Assembly: GCA_028700095.1 (NCBI GenBank)
Contig: JAQVTJ010000004.1
Location: 1-34,849 of the forward strand
Length of the DNA stretch: 34,849 bases
Direction: 5' to 3'
DNA from: Methanobacterium sp.
GTDB lineage: Archaea > Methanobacteriota > Methanobacteria > Methanobacteriales > Methanobacteriaceae
Shown one piece after another: positions 1 through 7,568 of this stretch (its first letter is position 1; every line of letters starts with the position of its first letter). The translations under genes and the position numbers were made by a program. The notes beneath the pieces were generated by a model. The model was given only the letters and a program-made list of their open reading frames with translations, ran no database searches and was not told the DNA's origin.

Positions 1-744
1 AAAATCTCAATATCATAATTCCGACTGTAATCATATCAGCATGACGAAAAAAGAGAACAAAATAGAAACTAAAAATCTTAAAGGTTTGTATAGTTCATAT
101 AGTCATTGCAACCCCCACATAAAATATTTGAAATAAAAAGGAAAAATAGTATAAAAATGTATCTTAAAACATTTAAACTCGAAATAAAAACATATGAAAG
201 TCAAGGTCAAAAAAAGAATAAAACATTTAAATTTAAGTTGTAACAGCTAAAATAAAATAATATAGAACAGTGTGGGAATCCATCCACTATCCCATAATTT
301 TAGAAGTGATAATAACAAATTTATAATAGAAAAATAGAAAAAAACGCTTAAATTAGGAATACAGAACAAAAAAGAAGAATTAGAAGATAAAAATTAAACT
401 GCAAAATATTTAACATCTAAAGTAGATTAAAAAATAAAAGATGTTATGAAATCAATACAAATAGGATATTTGATAAAGCTTAAACACATTTGGAAAGAAT
501 AATCGTGGATAATTTTTCTTTTATGTGCATAAAAGAAAAATAATAGAAAAATCATTTTCTAGCACCACTTAGATTTCATCCTAAGAAATGTGATTTAGAA
601 AACAGAATTAAACTAAAACCAATCTCTAAAACTCAAGATACTCGACCTCATTTCAGTTTAATTAGCCATTTTATGAGAATATTAAAGATAGAATAAACAA
701 TTTTCAAAAAATAAAAAAAGCTTTTTATATTATTTTTATTTTGT
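1..744. other. Decayed or noncoding AT-rich region
   Basis: I see no supportable gene here. All frames are broken within a few dozen codons. The + strand is strongly A-rich up to about 480, which in this window is typical of decayed + strand coding DNA, but nothing recognisable remains. The longest sensible stretch is a + strand reading of about 50 codons at 546-695, bounded by stops and without a start or SD. The region also holds the 30-bp palindrome listed separately. No tandem repeats, CRISPR spacing or paired IS-like ends are visible. Confidence 0.6.
512..541. repeat. Perfect 14-bp inverted repeat with 2-nt centre
   Basis: The left arm ATTTTTCTTTTATG (512-525) is followed by TG and then by the exact reverse complement (528-541). 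The arms read as T-rich then A-rich, so an RNA from either strand would fold into a long hairpin. It sits in gene-free DNA. It could be a bidirectional terminator left from lost genes, a protein-binding palindrome or a trace of a mobile element. No second copy was noticed in the window. Confidence 0.7.
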
Positions 745-1862
745 TTAACATTCGCTAGGTGTGTTCTTCGGGGGGTTTCCTGTTTTTTCAGAATATATTT
801 TCTGTAAAATGTTTTTTAGTTATAGTTGTATGTTGTAGATGGTGGATCCTTTGTGTATTGGTTTGATCAAGCCTTTTATGTCTAAGCATTTTAAACGTTT
901 CATTAATGATTTATGGTCAAAAAAATCTTCAAATTTCCGTATAAAGGTGTGGAATTCCTTCATGGTTGTTTGAAGATGTCCATTGAATTCTATGTATAAC
1001 CGTTTAAATAACTTTTTGGCTTTGAATCAATATATTTAGTTTATATGTGGTTTTTTTGTCAAAAAATAAGTTTTAAGTTATATAATGACCTTTTAACATT
1101 AATATATATCTTAAATGAAGTTTTAAGCACTTTTAAATCAGATTTCACAGTCCGATCATCATCCTGACCAAACAAATGTAAAAGAAACTTTTTATACTCA
1201 TTAAAAGTAAAAAAACGTTTTAAAACTCTTCATCAAATCAAAAATACGGTATTAGATTTATCAGCCTTAGATAAATATTTAACAACCTTATTTTCCTGAT
1301 TTTTTTGTGAATTTCTTTTAAAAGTATTTAATATAGGTTTTATTGTACGTTTAACAGTATTCCCTACTATTTTAACAATATCAGACTTAAATAAATCTTT
1401 AAAAATATTTTACCTGTTTCTATAACACTTAAGACTCCTGTTTCTATCTTAACATATAATTCCATGGCACTGGACAATTCAAAGCCAATATTCCCCATAA
1501 AAGTACTATATTTATCAGCCCATACCTTTTTAAAACCTCTATGCCACTTAAGATCAACATTTTGAACAGAAATACTAGTAAAATCCCTCTTATTATACAA
1601 AGAATAGGCTTCCAGCACTTTAGAAAAACATAAACCCAAATCTGTGTTTTCTTCTAAAGTGTGAGATCCCAATAATGCGTCTATATTTTTTGTAGGTTCG
1701 ATTTATTCAAAATCAATTAAACCATTTGCATACTATACATACAATTTCAACGCTTTATTAATCTCTTTCACATTACTATCATAAAATCTATCATTGGATA
1801 GAAACCAGTTTAAACTGCTTATGTACACTAGGCTCCAACAAATTCATATGAAGCTCCTTCAT
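745..1862 (-). pseudogene. Multiply disrupted gene, unrecognised family, winged-helix-like C-terminus
   Basis: Clear protein-like stretches follow one another in changing minus-strand frames. They start from ATG 1862 or ATG 1847; the latter has a good SD, AAGGAG, 6 nt upstream. The first stretch (SNDRFYDSNVKEINKALKLY) carries two in-frame stops. The longest open piece is 1367-1672 (e.g. DLKWHRGFKKVWADKYSTFM). Then come a frameshifted piece containing SDIVKIVGNTVKRTIKP, another containing EYKKFLLHLFGQDDDRTVKS, and a last piece at about 820-1018 (HKSLMKRLKCLDIKGLIKPI then HKGSTIYNI). The last piece looks like a winged helix: a recognition-helix-like segment followed by a short beta wing. A stop at 820-822 interrupts the frame, which otherwise ends at 745. 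The parent protein would be about 370 residues. I do not recognise the family; a replication or regulatory protein from an integrated element is only a guess. Confidence 0.6.
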
Positions 1863-2297
1863 ATTAATCCTCAAAATACTACACCTCCAACTACAATTTT
1901 CACAAAAAACATTAACACAAAATCTGCATTACAAAAAAAACAATCCAAGAAAAAATAAAAAAACTTAAATACCAAAAAGACAAAAAAACACTTAATAATA
2001 AATGATAAAAAACTATATATATAACAATAAACAAAATACATCAAACAAGAGTAATATAAATCAGTTGAAAAACTTTAATATAATATTAACCGGATTAAAA
2101 CCCAATATTCCAAAATTAAAGACTAATCCTTTATATTCTAAGATTAATTTTCCTAAACCAATAAAATGTCTAGATATATTTTTGTCAACACACACATGTG
2201 CATTGGTAGTTATAAAAAAACACTCTAAAATCTGAAAAGATGATAAAATTTTCCCTTCAAAAAGACCAGAAAATAATCCAGATAAAATTTTATATTT
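1863..2297. other. Gene-free AT-rich spacer with one doubtful short frame
   Basis: The region is A-rich on the + strand. A 77-codon frame at 2002-2235 is open by chance or is a remnant: it lacks an SD, is dominated by Asn, Lys and Ile, and has no recognisable motif. Its last residues (LSTHTCALVVIKKHSK) look slightly more protein-like than the rest. I do not call it a gene. Confidence 0.5.
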
Positions 2298-2336
2298 AAA
2301 AAAAAATATTAACGACCGTTAGGTCGTTGTTTTTTT
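2298..2336 (-). terminator. Hairpin terminator of mtd (bidirectional shape)
   Basis: A 7-bp stem AACGACC/GGTCGTT (2311-2317 and 2322-2328) with a 4-nt loop begins 12 bases past the mtd stop. On the minus strand it runs into a T-tract (the A-run at 2298-2306 on +). On the + strand it is followed by a T-run at 2330-2336. This is one of the few GC-containing hairpins in the intergenic DNA. Confidence 0.65.
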
Positions 2337-2339
2337 AAG

Positions 2340-3170
2340 TTATTCTGGTTTGTCCATTAAAACAGATTTGCATAATGTTTGGCCTTTTCCACCGTGAGGT
2401 GTTCTTACAACAGTGTCATTAGTTTTTTCAATATCCCTTGCTTCTGATGCTAATTTAGCTGCTATACCTAACATTTCATGTGCTGAAGCTACGAGTGGTA
2501 TGTATTTTTCAGCAGTTTTGGTCATGAAACAAGCTTCTACGTCTATGTCAGCAACTTTTGTTGCGATTTCATATGCAGCCATTGCTTTTGCTTTTGCATA
2601 AGGATTTGTGAAATGTGCAGCTTCAACAGCTGTGTCTCTGGATATAACAACTTTTGGAAGTTCAATAGTTTCGCCAGCTTCAACAGCATTGACTGCTGCG
2701 TCTATGGTATCCTGGACTACTCTGTATGCTCCTGTTAATGCCAATACTTTTATTACATCAGAGTTGAATGATGCCATTTCTGTTGGGTCAAGGAATTCTC
2801 TCCTTGCACCTATCATTGGATCTGCTTTAACAATGATGTAACCCAATCCTTGTTCATCCATTTCGTCTTTGGATCTGAGTCCTGGAGCATCACCAATAAT
2901 GATTGCAGGAACGTCTGCAGCAGATAATAATTCTCTTGCTTTAGCAGGGCCTGGTGCACCTGGGTTTGGGCTTATGAATACAACGAAGTCTCTGTCCATT
3001 TCTAACATTAATGGTACAGCTTTTTCAATTTCTTCTGGGTTCATCTTAGCCCCAGAGCCTATTACACAAGTATCTATGTTTGGTCTGTCAGCTCTCTCAT
3101 CTAGTAATAAGTCAATTACTGGAGAGGTACCTATATTACCGCATTTAATGATTCCTATTTTTACAACCAT
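2340..3170 (-). CDS. mtd: F420-dependent methylenetetrahydromethanopterin dehydrogenase
   Basis: Mtd reversibly reduces methenyl-H4MPT+ to methylene-H4MPT with reduced F420. It is a cytoplasmic C1 step of methanogenesis and, in methanol-reducing methanogens, of biosynthetic C1 supply. The 276-residue product has the family's usual length and its N-terminus VKIGIIKCGNIGTSPVIDLL. Also typical are the Pro/Gly/Ala-rich segment FISPNPGAPGPAKARELL (about 66-83) and the C-terminal PHGGKGQTLCKSVLMDKPE. ATG 3170 is preceded by GGTGAT, the usual SD here. The gene stands alone, with a terminator hairpin directly behind it and 237 bp of AT-rich DNA in front holding several TATA-like runs (for example near 3236-3245). 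Assignment is firm. Confidence 0.97.
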   Translation of the reverse strand: MVVKIGIIKCGNIGTSPVIDLLLDERADRPNIDTCVIGSGAKMNPEEIEKAVPLMLEMDRDFVVFISPNPGAPGPAKARELLSAADVPAIIIGDAPGLRSKDEMDEQGLGYIIVKADPMIGARREFLDPTEMASFNSDVIKVLALTGAYRVVQDTIDAAVNAVEAGETIELPKVVISRDTAVEAAHFTNPYAKAKAMAAYEIATKVADIDVEACFMTKTAEKYIPLVASAHEMLGIAAKLASEARDIEKTNDTVVRTPHGGKGQTLCKSVLMDKPE

Positions 3171-3407
3171 TTTATCACCACTTTTGTTATCTAAATGATC
3201 AAATAAGTATTTTTTGATTTAATTTTTATAACTAAGTTTTTATATGTTTATGAAAGGATAATATAAAGAGAATCTTGTAAAAAGTATGTTAAATAAAGAA
3301 ATAACTTATAAAAACATTCTATTTTAGGTTATAATCATGAATTATGTATTAAATTTGTATAAGTAGATATTTTTTGTAGGGAATATCAGAATTTTTTTTT
3401 TATTTGA

Positions 3408-4478
3408 TTATCGATATTTTGATCGTGCCTTCCAAATTTTATTAAAACTACCTATTCCACTATTGTTTATTTTATTATTTTCAAAATTATTTATTAGTTT
3501 TAAAATTTCTGAAATTGCTTTATTGGCATTTTTAACTAAACATTGCCCATTGGGATTGTTCATGTTTTGTGTTGCAGATGCAATATTGTTAATTTCAGTT
3601 ACTTGTATTCCTAGTTCATGTGCTAAGTCTACACTTGAATGTTTTTTGTGAAATCCTGCTATTTTAATTGATGGAACTGATAAAACCCCTGCTTCTATTG
3701 TTAAGCCCATCCCTGCACCATAAATAAGTCCTGAGGATGCTTTTATAAGGCTTGGAATTTCAATATATCCATCTAATACCTTTAATTTGGGAGATGTTAC
3801 AAATTTTTTCACAAACTCTGCATTGAATCTGAAGGGTATTATTATAACATCTCTATTAATAAGTTCAACTTGTTTTATTATTTTTGGAATATCTTCACCT
3901 TTCACATCCCCCCCAAATACCAACACAATAAAATCATCCACATTATAATGGTTTTTTATTGATTTAAGGTTTTCAGTGGCCATTTCATTAACATATGCTG
4001 CCATTGGATACCCTCCAATTACATGAATATTTTTCAATCCATATTTTTCAATCATATAGTTTTTATAATGTTCTGATGGTACTGTAACAAGATTAGAGAA
4101 TGCTATCATTTCAATTGGATTGTAAATATCCTGTTCAATATGTAAATTTGGTATTTTAAGTATTTTAGATGCGGATATGCCCTTTCTCACATCTCCAGCA
4201 TTACCACATGTAAGTATTAGATCAATTTCTTTTCCTTTAAGGGAATTAACTACATTAAAAATATCTTTAATAACCAATGATGCAATTTTAGTATTGGATC
4301 TTTTTTTTGTTGTTTGTCCTCTGCTCTGTCCTATAGAATATATTTCTGAACAATATTTTCCTAATAATTCATTAACACCATGACCATGGGTTAAACCAAT
4401 AATTTCTGCATCAAGCTTTTCTATTATGGGTATAAATGCCTTTGCAGGTGCCATTTCTGCTATAACTGTGATGTGCAT
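3408..4478 (-). CDS. GT-B-fold sugar-nucleotide enzyme-like protein, unknown substrate
   Basis: The 356-residue product looks like a GT-B-fold protein of the UDP-GlcNAc 2-epimerase/DUF354/glycosyltransferase-28 kind. The N-terminal half has a Rossmann start (MHITVIAEMAPAKAFIPIIE) and the segment LTCGNAGDVRKGISASKIL. The C-terminal half has GLIYGAGMGLTIEAGVLSVP, which resembles the nucleotide-sugar-binding loop of such enzymes. I chose ATG 4478 because GGAG lies 10 nt upstream and the protein then starts on its first beta strand; an in-frame ATG at 4505 would add nine residues. It follows cfbB by 34 bp on the same strand, so the two are probably co-transcribed. Whether it glycosylates, epimerises or has another role tied to cofactor synthesis cannot be told from sequence. 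Confidence 0.75.
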   Translation of the reverse strand: MHITVIAEMAPAKAFIPIIEKLDAEIIGLTHGHGVNELLGKYCSEIYSIGQSRGQTTKKRSNTKIASLVIKDIFNVVNSLKGKEIDLILTCGNAGDVRKGISASKILKIPNLHIEQDIYNPIEMIAFSNLVTVPSEHYKNYMIEKYGLKNIHVIGGYPMAAYVNEMATENLKSIKNHYNVDDFIVLVFGGDVKGEDIPKIIKQVELINRDVIIIPFRFNAEFVKKFVTSPKLKVLDGYIEIPSLIKASSGLIYGAGMGLTIEAGVLSVPSIKIAGFHKKHSSVDLAHELGIQVTEINNIASATQNMNNPNGQCLVKNANKAISEILKLINNFENNKINNSGIGSFNKIWKARSKYR

Positions 4479-4512
4479 TTTTTGATCTCTCCAAATTTTT
4501 CTCATTTATATT

Positions 4513-5865
4513 TTATTCATGTGAATATGCATTTTTAGTGAAATTTAATCCAAATTGTGGGCATGTAGCAACATGTGTATGTACATAGCTTGCAACAGTA
4601 TTATTTTCCATTAATCCATCTTGAGATGCAAATATACCATTTCCTCTGAGTATTTTAAATGCAAATTTAGGTTTAAAATTTCCTATATCAACTTTAGAAT
4701 AATGGAATTCATGGCCTTTGAAAGATTCTCCTTTTTTGAGTAGGATATTATCATTTTGTGCTTCAGATATAACATAACTTAATGCTTGGACATTTTTTGT
4801 CATTATTGATGGGTATTTGAAAATATTACACATATCCCTTTGGTTTATGGATTTTGACAAATACATAAGTCCACCGCACTCAGCATAAATTGGATTTTCT
4901 TCTTTGTGAAATTTTAAAATAGATTTACGCATTGAATTATTAGATTCAAGTTCTTTTGCAAATATTTCAGGATAACCCCCACCTATATATATTCCATCTA
5001 CATCAGGAAGTTCCTCATCATGTAAAGGACTGAATGGAATAATATCTGCCTTATTTGCTTCAAGCGCTTCTAAATTTTCCTGATAATAAAATGTGAAAAC
5101 CTCATCCATTGCAACTCCTATTTTTACTTTGTTTCGATTCCCTTCTTTCCATAAAGGTGCTCTTCCACTAGGTAGTTTTCCACAGCCCTTCATTATGGAT
5201 ATTAATGCGTCAATATCAATATTCTCTGCCATTACATCTCCCCATTTCTCAATGGATTCTAGAATATTTTGACGTTCTATAGCAGGAACAAGCCCTAAAT
5301 GACGTTCTTCAACTTTTATTGTATCATTTCGAGATATTCCCCCAATAACAGTGGTGTTTGTGAGTTTTTCAACTGCTTCCTTTGTTTTAAGGTAATGTTT
5401 ATTGTTTTTAATATAATTTAATATAACTCCTTCAATTTTAATATTAGGATCAAGGGTTTTAAATCCAATTACAATTGCTGCAGCACTTTTTACAAGACTT
5501 TTTGAGTTTAAAATAAGAATAACCGGAGCATTAAGTGCTTTGGCAATTGATGCTGTGCTTCCAACATCATTTAATGGACTTATACCTTCATAAAGACCTC
5601 TGACTCCTTCAACTATTCCAAAATCAGCCTTTGAAATTTTCATAGCCCTATGAAATCCTTCTCTTATTTGATTTTCAGACATGAAAAATGAATCAAGATT
5701 TCTAGAAATGTTTCCTGTGGCAAGACTATGATATGTAGGATCAATATAATCCGGACCAGCCTTAAAAGGCTGTATATTATATTTATTGGTTAAAGCTCTC
5801 ATTATACCTGTTGTAATGGTTGTTTTACCCACAGCACTTCCAGTTCCTGCAATAACGGCTCTCAT
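4513..5865 (-). CDS. cfbB: CobB/CbiA-family a,c-diamide synthase (CfbB, coenzyme F430 synthesis)
   Basis: The enzyme amidates the a and c acetate side chains of a tetrapyrrole with glutamine and ATP. In methanogens the substrate is Ni-sirohydrochlorin on the way to coenzyme F430 (CfbB); the homologue CbiA acts on cobyrinate. The 450-residue protein has a P-loop (GTGSAVGKTT, residues 7-16), the family segment FKAGPDYIDPTYH and a C-terminal class I glutamine amidotransferase domain. That domain contains GIYIGGGYPEIFA, the nucleophile elbow YAECGGLMYL and a late His region (HEFHYSK, then YVHTHVA). Length matches the family. No clear SD precedes ATG 5865, so the message may be leaderless. The gene is divergent from the radical SAM gene across 86 bp. 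Whether it serves F430, cobamides or both cannot be settled here. Confidence 0.9.
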   Translation of the reverse strand: MRAVIAGTGSAVGKTTITTGIMRALTNKYNIQPFKAGPDYIDPTYHSLATGNISRNLDSFFMSENQIREGFHRAMKISKADFGIVEGVRGLYEGISPLNDVGSTASIAKALNAPVILILNSKSLVKSAAAIVIGFKTLDPNIKIEGVILNYIKNNKHYLKTKEAVEKLTNTTVIGGISRNDTIKVEERHLGLVPAIERQNILESIEKWGDVMAENIDIDALISIMKGCGKLPSGRAPLWKEGNRNKVKIGVAMDEVFTFYYQENLEALEANKADIIPFSPLHDEELPDVDGIYIGGGYPEIFAKELESNNSMRKSILKFHKEENPIYAECGGLMYLSKSINQRDMCNIFKYPSIMTKNVQALSYVISEAQNDNILLKKGESFKGHEFHYSKVDIGNFKPKFAFKILRGNGIFASQDGLMENNTVASYVHTHVATCPQFGLNFTKNAYSHE

Positions 5866-5951
5866 ATAAAATAGTAATCTATGATCTTATTTATAATGTT
5901 TTGATTTTATGAGAAATTTTAATTAATATTATATCCATATTTTGAGATTAT

Positions 5952-7067
5952 ATGAATAAAGTAAATAAAATGATAATTCTAGGTGATAGTGCAAGGTATG
6001 ATCTTTGTAACTATGGGAATTATAATACTGATAATTTTCTTTCAGGAAAGTTACCAGGAATATATAATGCTACAGCAGGAAATGGTGTTTGTATTCCATT
6101 ATTTAAGGTAATTATGACCAATAAATGTTCTAATGATTGTCGGTATTGTGTTAATCATGGAGGTAACCAATTTAATAGAGTGGAATTCACCCCTGAGGAA
6201 CTTACATCCATTTTTCTTGATTATTATAATACTAGATTGGTTGAAGGTTTATTTTTAAGTTCAGGTATTCCTAAGGATGTTGATGTTTCAATGGAAAATA
6301 TGGTTGAGGTTGCAAGGAAACTTAGAATGGATCATGAATATAATGGTTATATACATTTGAAAATTTTACCGGGCACATCTTATGATCTTCTTAAACGTGC
6401 CATGAGTCTTGCAGATAGAGTAAGTGTAAATATTGAAGCAGCTACTCCTGATGGGCTTGAAGAATTATCAACTACTAAAACATTTAATAATGATATTATA
6501 AGACGTATGAAATGGATAAAAAGATTAAGGAAAAAGGATGAAAATCTCGCACCTTCAGGACAATCTACACAGTTTATTATAGGCGCAACTAATGAAACAG
6601 ATACAGATATATTAAAGTGTGCAAATTGGCTTGTTAAAAAATTAGATATTAATAGAAGTTATTTCAGTCCTTTCAATTCTATGAAAAACACTCCCTTGGA
6701 AAATCATTGTGAACCACATCCTAAGAGAACTTCAAGATTATATCAAGCTGATCATTTAATCCAATCCTATGGTTTTAGTTTGGATGAATTGGTGTTTGAA
6801 GAAGATGGTAATATGAAGTTGGATATGGATCCAAAATATTCAGCTGCACTTAAAAAGGATATGTTTCCTGTTGAAATTAATTCTGCATCATATAAAGAGC
6901 TTTTAAGAGTTCCAGGAATAGGTAAAATATCTGCTAGAAGAATAATTGAATCTAGAAAAATAAATTTCACATTTAAGACTATGGAAGATCTGAAAAAAAT
7001 AGGTGTAAATATTGGTAGGGCTGAAATATTTGTTAAATTACAAAGTTCTTATCAAAAAACTTTTTAA
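5952..7067 (+). CDS. Radical SAM protein with C-terminal helix-hairpin-helix (putative DNA modification/repair)
   Basis: The 371-residue protein has a radical SAM core whose 4Fe-4S cysteines are C59, C63 and C66 (NKCSNDCRYCVNH, CX3CX2C). A helix-hairpin-helix follows near residues 313-345 (SYKELLRVPGIGKISARRII), a motif that binds DNA backbone. This arrangement matches the family annotated as 'putative DNA modification/repair radical SAM protein'. In bacteria that family is usually paired with a partner protein, but no partner is seen next to it here. The gene is monocistronic: cfbB diverges upstream and the ParB-like gene converges downstream. ATG 5952 has no strong SD; an in-frame ATG lies six codons later. 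The reaction is unknown for the family as far as I know. Confidence 0.85.
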   Translation: MNKVNKMIILGDSARYDLCNYGNYNTDNFLSGKLPGIYNATAGNGVCIPLFKVIMTNKCSNDCRYCVNHGGNQFNRVEFTPEELTSIFLDYYNTRLVEGLFLSSGIPKDVDVSMENMVEVARKLRMDHEYNGYIHLKILPGTSYDLLKRAMSLADRVSVNIEAATPDGLEELSTTKTFNNDIIRRMKWIKRLRKKDENLAPSGQSTQFIIGATNETDTDILKCANWLVKKLDINRSYFSPFNSMKNTPLENHCEPHPKRTSRLYQADHLIQSYGFSLDELVFEEDGNMKLDMDPKYSAALKKDMFPVEINSASYKELLRVPGIGKISARRIIESRKINFTFKTMEDLKKIGVNIGRAEIFVKLQSSYQKTF

Positions 7068-7108
7068 TTCTTCTAATTATCTAAAATAAATTATAAAAAC
7101 AAGTATTT

Positions 7109-7132
7109 ATTTATAAGTTATAACTTATAAAT
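7109..7132. repeat. Perfect 24-bp palindrome containing TTATAAGTTATAACTTATAA (candidate parS-like site)
   Basis: The 20-bp core at 7111-7130 is its own reverse complement and two flanking bases on each side extend the symmetry. It can be read as TTATAAGTT, a 2-bp centre, and the inverted AACTTATAA. The identical 20-bp core occurs again at 26187-26206. It lies between two convergent genes, 14 bp past the end of the ParB-like gene. A purely hairpin/terminator role is possible because T-runs follow on the + strand, but exact sequence identity between two distant sites suggests a sequence-specific binding protein. Confidence 0.7.
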
Positions 7133-7145
7133 TTCAGATTTTTTT

Positions 7146-7568
7146 TTAGATCTTCTTTTTTTCAAATATTTCCCATATGTCAGGATATTTGGTTTTAACA
7201 GCTTCTTCTATAAAAACAGATGCTTCTTTACTTATACTAAATTCAGGTTGGGTTTTTTTTAATAATCTTAATACTGCAGCTGATTTAGCAGACCAGAGTG
7301 ATATTCTGGGATTTTTATGAACTTCTAATATCACATTTTCTATCAATGTATTGTCAACTGAAAATATTTTTTCTCCATTTTTAACTGTTATGTTTTTAGT
7401 TTTTTTATCTTTTTTTGTTGTTTTTGAGGTTTTAATATTAGTTTTTAAAGTTTTAGATGAATTATCTTGTTTTAATCTAGTTTTTATTTGTTTATCTTTA
7501 TTTATTTCTGGTTTTATTAATGCATCCAATCCTCTGCCAAGGGCACTTTCCTTTTTTTTAAGAGTCAT
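7146..7568 (-). CDS. Minimal ParB-like partner of ParA (LGRGLDALI motif, no recognisable ParB core)
   Basis: The 140-residue protein begins with SALGRGLDALI (residues 8-18). This matches the short N-terminal motif by which bacterial ParB/Spo0J proteins contact ParA/Soj and stimulate its ATPase. A Lys/Thr/Asn-rich linker follows (about 19-64), then a compact, probably helical C-terminal domain (about 65-140, e.g. SLWSAKSAAVLRLLKKTQ and ASVFIEEAVKTKYPDIWEIF). I see neither the ParB CTPase motifs (GxRR, ENxQR) nor the usual helix-turn-helix. Its ATG abuts the parA stop (TAAATG), so the two are translationally linked. The inference is a reduced adaptor that binds ParA with its N-terminus and DNA or another protein with its C-terminal domain. 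The C-terminal family is one I do not recognise. Confidence 0.75.
   Translation of the reverse strand: MTLKKKESALGRGLDALIKPEINKDKQIKTRLKQDNSSKTLKTNIKTSKTTKKDKKTKNITVKNGEKIFSVDNTLIENVILEVHKNPRISLWSAKSAAVLRLLKKTQPEFSISKEASVFIEEAVKTKYPDIWEIFEKKKI

Noticed and set aside
1..744. Possible CRISPR array or IS element in the A-rich left end
   Set aside because: No regularly spaced repeats, no transposase motif and no paired terminal inverted repeats with target duplication could be found.
2002..2235. 77-codon + strand frame
   Set aside because: No SD, low-complexity Asn/Lys/Ile composition and no motif; more likely chance or a relic.
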